NCBI GenBank assembly: GCA_030453005.1
Contig: JAKDLE010000164.1
Span: 1 to 6,692 of the forward strand
DNA length: 6,692 nt
DNA from: Pseudonocardia sp.
GTDB taxonomy: Bacteria > Actinomycetota > Actinomycetes > Mycobacteriales > Pseudonocardiaceae
Direction: 5' to 3'
Shown here piece by piece: positions 1 through 5,405 of this stretch. The notes under the pieces are model-generated. The model was not told the origin of the DNA, did not search any database, and saw only the letters and a program-made list of their open reading frames with translations. The position numbers were made by a program, and so were the translations under genes. Positions within the stretch are counted from its first letter, which is position 1. Every line of letters begins with the position of its first letter.

Positions 1-33
1 CAGCGGCTGATTCGTCCGCGCACGACCGGACGC

Positions 34-51
34 CCGGCCCCGTCAGGCCGG
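34..51 (-). terminator. Possible hairpin terminator over the yaaA stop codon
   Basis: Seen: a perfect 6-bp inverted repeat, CCGGCC (34-39) and GGCCGG (46-51), with a 6-nt loop that holds the yaaA stop codon (43-45). There is no T-tract, but actinobacterial terminators often lack one. Inference: a short 3'-end hairpin that could stop yaaA transcription. In DNA this GC-rich a 6-bp stem can arise by chance, so confidence is low. The first 33 bases hold nothing else that I can assign. Confidence 0.3.
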
Positions 52-792
52 CACGATCACGTGCAGGCTCGACGGGGTCGGGCGTTCCACGCGCATCCCC
101 GCGCGGCGGGCGAGGGTGGCGACCGCGGCGGCGTCGGTGGGCTCGGCGCGGGTGCCCGCGAGCAGCCGGGCCAGCCTGCCCTTGTGCGCTTTGTTGAAGT
201 GGCTGACCACGGTGCGGCGGCCGCCCGCGTCCTCGGCGAGTACGTCGACGGCCACCGCATCCGGGACGCGGGCGAGCGCGGCGTAGGAGCCCGACCGCAG
301 GTCCACCACCAGCTCCCGCTCGGCGATCGCGGCGAGCACGGGTTCGAGGAGGGGGCGCCAGCGAGCCGCCAGCGTGCCCCGGCCGGGCAGCGAGGACCCG
401 GCGGAGAGGCGGTAGGCGGGCACGGGGTCCTCGGCGCGCAGCAGTCCGAACAGCGCCGAGCAGACCGTCAGCCGTTCCCGGGCCCGCCCGGCCGCGGCGC
501 CCCGCAGGGAGCGCACGTCGAGCGCGTCGTAGAGGACTCCGGTGTAGCGGTGCAGCGCGGGCGTGGTGGGCGCGGTCCACAGTGCGGCGTTGCGGTCGAT
601 CTCGGCGTCCTGCCGGGGGGACAGCCCCAGTGCGGCGCGGCTGGCGTCCACATCGGAGGCGAGTGCGACGAGCTCGTGCAGGAGCTCGGTGCGGAGCGGG
701 TCGAGCTCCGGGTGGGTCAGCCGGTCGAGCCGCAGCGGCGGGCCCTCCCCGGCGTCGATCTTGGTCTCCGACGGCGGGAGTAGGACGAGCAC
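43..792 (-). CDS. yaaA: YaaA family peroxide stress protein (DUF328)
   Basis: A 249-residue soluble protein of the YaaA/DUF328 family. In E. coli the family member is induced by peroxide through OxyR and lowers free intracellular iron, limiting Fenton damage; its exact biochemistry is not settled. Seen: the family N-terminus LLPPSETK (4-11), the YTGVLYDAL block (83-91), the CSALFGLLRAEDPVPAYRL block (111-129, equivalent to LSGLYGVLRPLD..PYRLEMG in E. coli) and the C-terminal VVSHFNKAHKGRLARLL block (195-211). Length is normal for the family. The start is GTG at 790-792, giving MLVLLPPSE, which is where the family begins. No Shine-Dalgarno precedes it; instead TACCGT sits 7 nt upstream, so the mRNA is probably leaderless. 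It is divergent from metY across 171 bp. Family assignment is secure; a role in iron control here is inferred from E. coli. Confidence 0.93.
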   Translation of the reverse strand: MLVLLPPSETKIDAGEGPPLRLDRLTHPELDPLRTELLHELVALASDVDASRAALGLSPRQDAEIDRNAALWTAPTTPALHRYTGVLYDALDVRSLRGAAAGRARERLTVCSALFGLLRAEDPVPAYRLSAGSSLPGRGTLAARWRPLLEPVLAAIAERELVVDLRSGSYAALARVPDAVAVDVLAEDAGGRRTVVSHFNKAHKGRLARLLAGTRAEPTDAAAVATLARRAGMRVERPTPSSLHVIVPA

Positions 793-805
793 GCCGCGAA
801 CGGTA
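790..805 (-). promoter_or_regulatory. Probable leaderless promoter (-10) of yaaA
   Basis: Seen on the minus strand: TACCGT (805 to 800) fits the actinobacterial TANNNT -10 hexamer and is followed by 7 nt and then the GTG start codon (792-790). A transcript starting 7 nt after the hexamer would begin at the G of GTG, so no 5' leader or ribosome site would exist. No convincing -35 hexamer is visible 16-19 bp upstream. Only two TA dinucleotides occur between 793 and 963, and this is one of them, which supports its use as a -10. The start site is inferred. Confidence 0.5.
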
Positions 806-818
806 GCCCGGTGGGGTG

Positions 819-847
819 TTGTGCCCCGGTGCCCACCCCATTACGGT
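819..847 (+). promoter_or_regulatory. Predicted metY promoter (-35 TTGTGC, -10 TACGGT)
   Basis: Seen: TTGTGC (819-824) and TACGGT (842-847) with a 17-bp spacer, resembling the vegetative-sigma consensus TTGACA/TANNNT. It holds the only TA in the yaaA-metY gap besides the one assigned to yaaA. Transcription would start near 854-855 and leave a leader of about 110 nt before the metY GTG. The -35 lies in the same stretch where a yaaA -35 would fall on the other strand, so the two divergent promoters may compete. Inferred from pattern only. Confidence 0.5.
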
Positions 848-876
848 CGGGCCGTGATCCGCCTCGTGACCCGCCG

Positions 877-893
877 GCATGTGGATCACATGC
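877..893 (+). promoter_or_regulatory. 17-bp palindrome, candidate operator upstream of metY
   Basis: Seen: GCATGTGGATCACATGC, two perfect 7-bp arms around a 3-bp centre, about 23-39 bp downstream of the predicted metY start site and 71 bp before the GTG. Size and symmetry suit a dimeric helix-turn-helix repressor, and the position just after the promoter would suit roadblock or occlusion. It does not look like the corynebacterial McbR site as I remember it. No regulator gene lies in this window, so the binder is unknown. Confidence 0.4.
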
Positions 894-952
894 GCGTCGC
901 GAGCGCGGCCTGTCGACCCGGCCGCTGAACCGATCCCCCAACCCTCGCTCTC

Positions 953-957
953 AGGAG
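953..957 (+). promoter_or_regulatory. metY Shine-Dalgarno AGGAG
   Basis: AGGAG ends 6 nt before GTG 964, an ideal spacing. It decides the metY start: the reading frame is open back to an ATG at 811, but only the 964 start has a ribosome site and gives the family N-terminus. It is also the only clear Shine-Dalgarno in front of any gene in the window. Confidence 0.8.
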
Positions 958-963
958 ACATCT

Positions 964-2256
964 GTGTCCGAATCCTGGTCCTTCGAGACCAAGCAGGTCC
1001 ACGCCGGCGCCGCCCCCGATCCCACCACGGGAGCCCGGGCCACCCCGATCTACCAGACCACCGCGTACGCGTTCCGCGACACCGACCACGCCGCCGCGCT
1101 GTTCGGGCTCACCGAGATGGGCAACATCTACACCCGGATCATGAACCCGACGCAGGACGTCGTGGAGCAGCGCATCGCCGCGCTGGAAGGCGGGGTCGCG
1201 GCCGTCGCGCTCGCGTCCGGCCAGTCGGCCACCACCCTGGCGATCCTCAACATCGCTCAAGCTGGTGACCACTTCGTCTCCAGTGCCGCGCTCTACGGCG
1301 GCACCTACAACCTGTTCCACTACACGCTGCCCAAGCTCGGCATCGAGGTCTCGTTCGTCGAACCCGGCGACCTCGACGCCTGGCGCGCCGCGGTCCGCCC
1401 GAACACCAAGTTGTTCTTCGCCGAGTCGGTGGGCAACCCGCGCATCGACGTGCTCGACATCCGCGCCGTCGCCGACGCGGCACACGAAGCCGGGGTGCCG
1501 CTGGTGGTGGACAACACCATCCCGTCGCCGTTCCTGCTGCGCCCCATCGAGCACGGCGCCGACATCGTGGTCCACTCGGCGACGAAGTTCCTGGGCGGGC
1601 ACGGCACGGCGATCGGCGGTGTCGTCGTCGACTCGGGGAACTTCAACTGGGGCGAGCAGGCAGCGCGCTACCCCGGGCTCACCACCGCCGACCCGAGCTA
1701 CCACGGCCTCGTCTACTGGGATGCACTCGGTCCGCTGGCGTACGCCATCAAGCTGCGCGTGCAGCTGCTACGCGACCTCGGCCCGGCCATCGCCCCGCTC
1801 AACAGCTTCCTGCTGATCCAGGGCATCGAGACGCTGTCGCTGCGGATGGAGCGGCACACGTCCAACGCCCAGGAGCTGGCCGAGTGGCTGGAGGCGCGTG
1901 ACGAGGTGGAGACGGTGTACTACCCCGGGCTGCCGTCGAGCCCGTTTCACACCCTCGCGCAGAAGTACCTGCCCCGCGGGGCGGGCGCGATCATCTCGTT
2001 CGACATCGTCGGCGGCGTGGAGGCGGGCAAGAGGTTCGTCGACGCGCTCGAGCTGCACAGCCACCTCGCCAACATCGGCGACGTGCGCAGCCTCGTCATC
2101 CATCCGGCCAGCACCACCCACAGCCAGCTCAGCGTCTCCGAGCAGGCCGACAGCGGGGTGACGCCGGGCCTGGTGCGGCTCTCGGTGGGTCTGGAGGGTG
2201 TCGAGGATCTCAAGGCCGATCTCGACGCGGGGTTCCGCGCCGCCAAGAGCGCCTGA
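964..2256 (+). CDS. metY: O-acetylhomoserine sulfhydrylase (aminocarboxypropyltransferase)
   Basis: A 430-residue cytosolic PLP enzyme of the Cys/Met metabolism family. It converts O-acetyl-L-homoserine plus sulfide to L-homocysteine plus acetate; many members also accept O-acetylserine. Seen: N-terminal FETKQVHAGAAPDPTTGARATPIYQTT-type entry (7-33, shown here only in part: THE block PIYQTTAYAF at 28-37), the YTRIMNPT cofactor loop with Tyr56, the PLP-ring aspartate in VVDNT (Asp183), and the Schiff-base lysine in HSATKFLGGHG (Lys208). The C-terminal IGDVRSLVIHPASTTHSQL and VRLSVGLE blocks bind substrate carboxylate. The length of about 430, longer than cystathionine gamma-synthase (about 390), and the GNFNWGEQ insertion point to MetY rather than MetB. 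Start is GTG 964, set by AGGAG at 953-957. The metX gene follows after 14 bp, so the two are almost certainly co-transcribed and form the direct-sulfhydrylation pathway. Confidence 0.96.
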   Translation: MSESWSFETKQVHAGAAPDPTTGARATPIYQTTAYAFRDTDHAAALFGLTEMGNIYTRIMNPTQDVVEQRIAALEGGVAAVALASGQSATTLAILNIAQAGDHFVSSAALYGGTYNLFHYTLPKLGIEVSFVEPGDLDAWRAAVRPNTKLFFAESVGNPRIDVLDIRAVADAAHEAGVPLVVDNTIPSPFLLRPIEHGADIVVHSATKFLGGHGTAIGGVVVDSGNFNWGEQAARYPGLTTADPSYHGLVYWDALGPLAYAIKLRVQLLRDLGPAIAPLNSFLLIQGIETLSLRMERHTSNAQELAEWLEARDEVETVYYPGLPSSPFHTLAQKYLPRGAGAIISFDIVGGVEAGKRFVDALELHSHLANIGDVRSLVIHPASTTHSQLSVSEQADSGVTPGLVRLSVGLEGVEDLKADLDAGFRAAKSA

Positions 2257-2270
2257 GGCATGCTGCGGTA

Positions 2271-3410
2271 GTGACGCGCAGTGTCGCGGCCCCTCCCGCC
2301 CCGGGTGGGGGGGGGGAGGGGAGCGACCCCGGCAGGCGACGGTGGGTGACGCTGCCGGCTCCCTTCGCGGTGGAGTCCGGAGCCGTGATCCCCGGCGTCC
2401 GCCTCGCCTACGAGACGTGGGGCTCGCTGAACGCCGATGCGTCCAACGCCGTCCTTGTGCTGCACGCGCTCACCGGCGACGCCCACGTGTCCGGGCCCGC
2501 GGGCCCCGGCCACCCCCCGCCCGGCTGGTGGGCCCCCCTCGTCGGCCCCGGGCGTCCGCTGGACCCCGCGGACTGGTTCGTGGTGGCCCCCAACGTGGTC
2601 GGCGGCTGCCAGGGCAGCACCGGGCCGGCGTCTACCGCGCCCGACGGGCGGCCGTGGGGCAGCCGGTTCCCGCTCGTGACACCGCGTGACGCGGTGGCCG
2701 CGGAGGTGGTGCTGGCGGACGCGCTCGGCGTCGAGAGGTGGGCGTGTGTCGTCGGCGGGTCGATGGGCGGGATGCGGGCCTTGGAGTGGGCTGCGGGCGA
2801 ACCGGAGCGGGTGGCGCGGCTGTTCCTGCTGGCGAGTCCCGCGACCACCTCGGCCGACCAGATCGGATGGGCGTCGCCGCAGATCGCGGCCATCCGCAGC
2901 GACCCCGGCTGGCACGGCGGCGACTACCACGACGCGCCCCCCGGGCAGGGCCCCCACCTCGGACTGGGCATCGCCCGCCGGATCGCGCACCTGAGCTACC
3001 GCAGCGGCGTCGAACTCGCCGAGCGGTTCGGCCGCGAACCGCAGGACGGCGAGGACCCGTGGCGCGGCGGGCGGTACTCCGTCGAGAGCTACCTCGACCA
3101 CCACGCCACCAAACTCGTTCGCCGCTTCGACGCAGGCTCCTACGTGCGGCTCACCGAGATGATGAACGCCCACGACATCGGTCGCGGCCGGGGCGGCGTG
3201 GCCGCGGGGCTCGCGCGGGTCACGGCCCGCACGTTGGTGGCGGGCGTCAGCTCCGACCGGCTCTACCCGCCCGAGCAGCAGGTGGAGCTCGCCGACGGCA
3301 TCCCCGGTTCCGGCCCCGCCCGCATCATCGACTCCCCGTACGGCCACGACGGCTTCCTCATCGAGATCGACACCGTCGGCGCGATGCTGACGGACCTGCT
3401 CAGCGTCTGA
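2271..3410 (+). CDS. metX: Homoserine O-acetyltransferase
   Basis: A 379-residue alpha/beta-hydrolase-fold acyltransferase. It moves acetyl from acetyl-CoA to L-homoserine, giving the substrate of MetY just upstream. Seen: LHALTGDAHVSGPAG (64-78), GGCQGSTGP (111-119), the nucleophile elbow VGGSMGGMRALEW with Ser164, then Asp329 in SSDRLYP and His359 in YGHDGF, a complete Ser-Asp-His triad. LDHHATKLVRRFDAGSYVRLTEMMNAHD is present as the lid and active-site region (from about 275). Length matches the mycobacterial enzyme. The start is GTG 2271, overlapping TAG by one base (TAGTG); only a weak GAGG (2255-2258) lies 12 nt upstream, so coupling to metY is likely. Codons 8-24 are Pro/Gly-rich and contain a 10-G run (2307-2316). 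A second in-frame GTG at 2346 (codon 26) would skip this tract and keep the whole conserved domain, so the true start is not certain. Confidence 0.95.
   Translation: MTRSVAAPPAPGGGGEGSDPGRRRWVTLPAPFAVESGAVIPGVRLAYETWGSLNADASNAVLVLHALTGDAHVSGPAGPGHPPPGWWAPLVGPGRPLDPADWFVVAPNVVGGCQGSTGPASTAPDGRPWGSRFPLVTPRDAVAAEVVLADALGVERWACVVGGSMGGMRALEWAAGEPERVARLFLLASPATTSADQIGWASPQIAAIRSDPGWHGGDYHDAPPGQGPHLGLGIARRIAHLSYRSGVELAERFGREPQDGEDPWRGGRYSVESYLDHHATKLVRRFDAGSYVRLTEMMNAHDIGRGRGGVAAGLARVTARTLVAGVSSDRLYPPEQQVELADGIPGSGPARIIDSPYGHDGFLIEIDTVGAMLTDLLSV
2303..2321 (+). repeat. Poly-G tract near the 5' end of metX
   Basis: Seen: GGG, T, ten G (2307-2316), A, GGGG, within codons 11-17 of metX. The homopolymer fills codons 13-15 and the first base of codon 16, reading Gly-Gly-Gly-Glu. 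The same stretch satisfies a G-quadruplex pattern (at least four G3 runs with very short loops) on the coding strand. Gain or loss of one G would frameshift metX if translation starts at 2271. Homopolymers this long are also prone to sequencing error, but the present length is in frame. Confidence 0.75.
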
Positions 3411-3429
3411 CCCGACCCGCAACCCCGCC

Positions 3430-3502
3430 GAGTTTGCCGATCCGCCCGGCGAGTTTGCCGATCCGCCGGGCGAGTTTGCGGATCCGCCGGGCGAGTTTGC
3501 CG
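3430..3502 (+). repeat. 21-bp tandem repeat, three copies plus a partial fourth
   Basis: Seen: units at 3430-3450, 3451-3471 and 3472-3492, then a 10-nt partial copy at 3493-3502. Each begins GAGTTTGC(C/G)GATCC and ends GCC(C/G)GGC. Units 1 and 2 differ at one base (position 18), units 2 and 3 at one base (position 9). The change in unit 3 makes a 10-bp palindrome, GCGGATCCGC (3478-3487). The period equals two turns of the helix. It starts 20 bp after the metX stop. On either strand it has no plausible gene around it. Function is unknown; see also the inverted copy at 3574-3582. Confidence 0.85.
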
Positions 3503-3553
3503 TTTCGCGTGCCCGAGCCACCGATCGGCACGAGGCCGCAGCACGGGGAATCG

Positions 3554-3582
3554 GCCAACTCGGTGCGTGAGTTGGCAAACTC
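3554..3582 (+). repeat. Hairpin plus inverted copy of the tandem-repeat core
   Basis: Seen: GCCAACTC (3554-3561) and GAGTTGGC (3569-3576) form a perfect 8-bp stem with a 7-nt loop. Overlapping its right arm, GGCAAACTC (3574-3582) is the exact reverse complement of GAGTTTGCC, the core of the tandem units at 3430, 3451 and 3493. The short stem and long-range pairing share 3574-3576. It lies 144-172 bp after the metX stop and about 40 bp before the proS -10. It could end metX transcription, but there is no T-tract; a dispersed repetitive palindrome is equally likely. The rest of 3411-3636 holds no gene that I can support. Confidence 0.6.
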
Positions 3583-3623
3583 GCGGGTGGGTAACCGGGA
3601 GGACCCGGCTCCGACCGCGCGGC

Positions 3624-3639
3624 TAGGCTTGCCCGGGTG
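3624..3639 (+). promoter_or_regulatory. Probable leaderless promoter (-10) of proS
   Basis: Seen: TAGGCT (3624-3629), then 7 nt, then the GTG start at 3637-3639. No purine-rich ribosome site is present in the 20 nt before the GTG. A transcript beginning at the G of GTG fits the usual distance from a TANNNT -10. No good -35 hexamer is visible. The spacing is the same as in front of yaaA. Confidence 0.55.
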
Positions 3640-5382
3640 CTGACCAGGATGTCGTCGCTGTTCCTCCGGACCCTGCGCGAGGACCCGGCCGACGCGGAGG
3701 TGCCGAGCCACAAGTTGCTCGTCCGCGCAGGCTACGTCCGACGGGTGGCGCCGGGGGTGTACTCCTGGCTGCCGCTGGGCCTGCGGGTGCTGCGGGCGGT
3801 GGAGCGGATCGTGCGCGAGGAGATGGACGCCATCGGCGCCCAGGAGATCCACTTCCCGGCGCTGCTGCCCCGCGAGCCCTACGAGGCCACCGGCCGCTGG
3901 ACCGAGTACGGCGACAACCTGTTCCGGCTCAAGGACCGCCGCGGCAACGACTACCTGCTCGGCCCCACCCACGAGGAGCTGTTCACCGCGCTGGTCAAGG
4001 GCGAGTACTCGTCCTACAAGGACTACCCGGTGATGCTCTACCAGATCCAGACCAAGTACCGCGACGAGGCGCGCCCCCGCGCGGGCATCCTGCGCGGGCG
4101 CGAGTTCCTGATGAAGGACTCCTACTCCTTCGACCTCACCGACGAGGGTCTGGCGGAGTCCTACCGCAAGCACCGTGCGGCCTACGTCAGGATGTTCGAC
4201 CGGCTCGGCCTGACGTACGTGATCGTCGCGGCCACGTCCGGCGCGATGGGCGGCTCGGCGTCCGAGGAGTTCCTCGCCGTCGCCGAGACGGGGGAGGACA
4301 CCTTCGTCCGCAGCCCGGGCGGCTACGCGGCCAACGTCGAGGCGGTGACGACGCATGCACCGCCCGCACGGGAGGTCGAGGGGCTGCCCGCGGCGCAGGC
4401 GCACCACACGCCGAACACGCCGACCATCGAGTCGCTGGTGACCTTCCTCAACGGTGCCGACCTGGGCCGCACCTTCACCGCCGCCGACACGCTCAAGAAC
4501 GTCCTGCTCAAGACGCGCAGGCCCGGCGGAGGCGAGTGGGCGCTGCTCGGCGTCGGTGTGCCCGGTGACCGCGAGGTCGACATGAAGCGCATCGAGGCCG
4601 CGCTGGAGCCCGCCGAGGTGGCGCTGCTCGACGCGGCCGACTTCGCGCGCGCCCCGTTCCTCGTCAAGGGTTACATCGGACCGGCCGCGCTGGCGGCCAA
4701 CGGCGTGCGCTACCTCGTCGACCCGCGGATCGTCACGGGCACCGCCTGGGTCACCGGCGCGGACAAGCCCGACCACCACGTCGTCGACCTGGTGTGTGGG
4801 CGCGACTTCACCCCGGACGGCACGATCGATGCCGCCGCGGTCCGCGCGGGCGACCCGGCGCCGGACGGCAGCGGCGCGCTGGAGGCGGCCCGCGGTATCG
4901 AGATCGGGCACGTGTTCCAGCTCGGCCGCAAGTACTCCGACGCCGCGTCGCTCGACGCGCTCGGCCCCGACGGCAAGCCCGTGCGGATCACCATGGGTTC
5001 CTACGGTGTGGGCGTGTCGCGGCTGGTCGCGGCGATCGCCGAGCAGAGCCACGACGACTCCGGGCTGATCTGGCCGCGCGCGGTCAGCCCGTTCGACGTG
5101 CACCTGGTCGTCGCGGGCAAGACCGAGGCGATCGCGGCGGGCGCCGAGTCGCTGGCGGGCGAGCTCGACGCCGCCGGTCTGCGGGTGCTCGTCGACGACC
5201 GCAAGGCCTCGCCCGGCGTCAAGTTCGCCGACGCCGAGCTGATCGGTGTGCCCACGATCGTCGTCGTCGGGCGCGGGCTCGCGAACGGCGTCGTGGAGGT
5301 CAAGGACCGGTGCAGCGGGGAACGGGTCGAGGTCGCGCTCGACGCGGCGGTGGCGCGGCTGGTGGACGTGGCGGGGCGCTGA
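3637..5382 (+). CDS. proS: Proline--tRNA ligase, bacterial type with editing insertion
   Basis: A 581-residue class II aminoacyl-tRNA synthetase that charges tRNA-Pro with proline in the cytosol. Seen, in order: the [12 protein letters not shown]-terminus (5-15); motif 1 with [18 protein letters not shown] (46-63); the GPTHEE loop (109-114); motif 2, [21 protein letters not shown] in outline (Arg142 to Asp161); the insertion (INS) domain at about 225-400, including TLKNVLLK (285-292), which in this enzyme family removes mischarged alanine; [12 protein letters not shown] (419-430); motif 3 [10 protein letters not shown] (454-463); and the anticodon-binding domain from about 484 ([10 protein letters not shown] to [20 protein letters not shown]). 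Length and the INS domain place it in the bacterial E. coli-like type rather than the shorter archaeal/eukaryal-like one. GTG 3637 gives VLTRMSSLF, matching actinobacterial homologues; ATG 3649 is a weaker alternative. It is convergent with yjbQ after 13 bp. Confidence 0.97.
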   Translation: MLTRMSSLFLRTLREDPADAEVPSHKLLVRAGYVRRVAPGVYSWLPLGLRVLRAVERIVREEMDAIGAQEIHFPALLPREPYEATGRWTEYGDNLFRLKDRRGNDYLLGPTHEELFTALVKGEYSSYKDYPVMLYQIQTKYRDEARPRAGILRGREFLMKDSYSFDLTDEGLAESYRKHRAAYVRMFDRLGLTYVIVAATSGAMGGSASEEFLAVAETGEDTFVRSPGGYAANVEAVTTHAPPAREVEGLPAAQAHHTPNTPTIESLVTFLNGADLGRTFTAADTLKNVLLKTRRPGGGEWALLGVGVPGDREVDMKRIEAALEPAEVALLDAADFARAPFLVKGYIGPAALAANGVRYLVDPRIVTGTAWVTGADKPDHHVVDLVCGRDFTPDGTIDAAAVRAGDPAPDGSGALEAARGIEIGHVFQLGRKYSDAASLDALGPDGKPVRITMGSYGVGVSRLVAAIAEQSHDDSGLIWPRAVSPFDVHLVVAGKTEAIAAGAESLAGELDAAGLRVLVDDRKASPGVKFADAELIGVPTIVVVGRGLANGVVEVKDRCSGERVEVALDAAVARLVDVAGR

Positions 5383-5383
5383 C

Positions 5384-5405
5384 GCGCGGCGAGCCTCAAC
5401 CGCGC
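5384..5405. terminator. Possible bidirectional hairpin between proS and yjbQ
   Basis: Seen: GCGCGG (5384-5389) and CCGCGC (5400-5405), a perfect 6-bp stem with a 10-nt loop. The left arm follows the proS stop by one base; the right arm lies in the last codons of yjbQ, whose stop (5396-5398) is in the loop. The gap between the two convergent stops is only 13 bp, so any terminator must overlap coding sequence. There is no T-tract. Inferred from position and symmetry. Confidence 0.35.

Larger units (their letters stand above)
854..963 (+). promoter_or_regulatory. metY 5' leader with competing inverted repeats
   Basis: Seen: three inverted repeats. Stem A is GTGATCCGC (854-862) with GTGGATCAC (881-889), 9 pairs including one G.U, and an 18-nt loop. 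Stem B is GCATGTG (877-883) with CACATGC (887-893), 7 perfect pairs and a 3-nt GAT loop. Stem C is GCGGCC (905-910) with GGCCGC (920-925), 6 pairs and a 9-nt loop. A and B share 881-883 and 887-889, so they exclude each other in RNA. Past 926 the leader is C/A-rich and apparently open up to the ribosome site. I do not recognise a known SAM or SAH riboswitch. Inference: the leader may regulate metY-metX through alternative folds, or stem B may simply be a DNA operator. Confidence 0.4.

Noticed and set aside
1..10. TGA at 8-10, possibly the end of a plus-strand gene convergent with yaaA
   Set aside because: Only ten bases are visible, so no gene can be supported.
813..839. GGGGTG/CACCCC inverted repeat (813-818 with 834-839)
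   Set aside because: It overlaps the predicted metY -35 and spacer, the loop is 15 nt with competing G/C pairings, and it looks like chance in G/C-rich promoter DNA.
811..963. N-terminal extension of metY from ATG 811
   Set aside because: The extension is Arg/Pro-rich, unlike any MetY, and runs through the predicted promoter. GTG 964 has a well-placed AGGAG and the family N-terminus.
806..963. SAM-IV or other SAM riboswitch in front of metY
   Set aside because: GGTGGGGTG followed by TGCCCCGGTG (810-830) recalls part of the SAM-IV core, but the preceding GGCAACC-type segment and the outer stem are missing, and the stretch lies upstream of the predicted transcript start.
3411..3636. CRISPR array or T-box leader in front of proS
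   Set aside because: The repeats are directly adjacent with no unique spacers, so it is not CRISPR. No T-box core is seen, and the proS start appears leaderless.
1947..3713. 588-codon minus-strand frame with a 7-residue peptide repeat (ANSPGGS)
   Set aside because: The peptide repeat is just the 21-bp DNA repeat, which is divisible by three. The rest is antisense to metX and metY.
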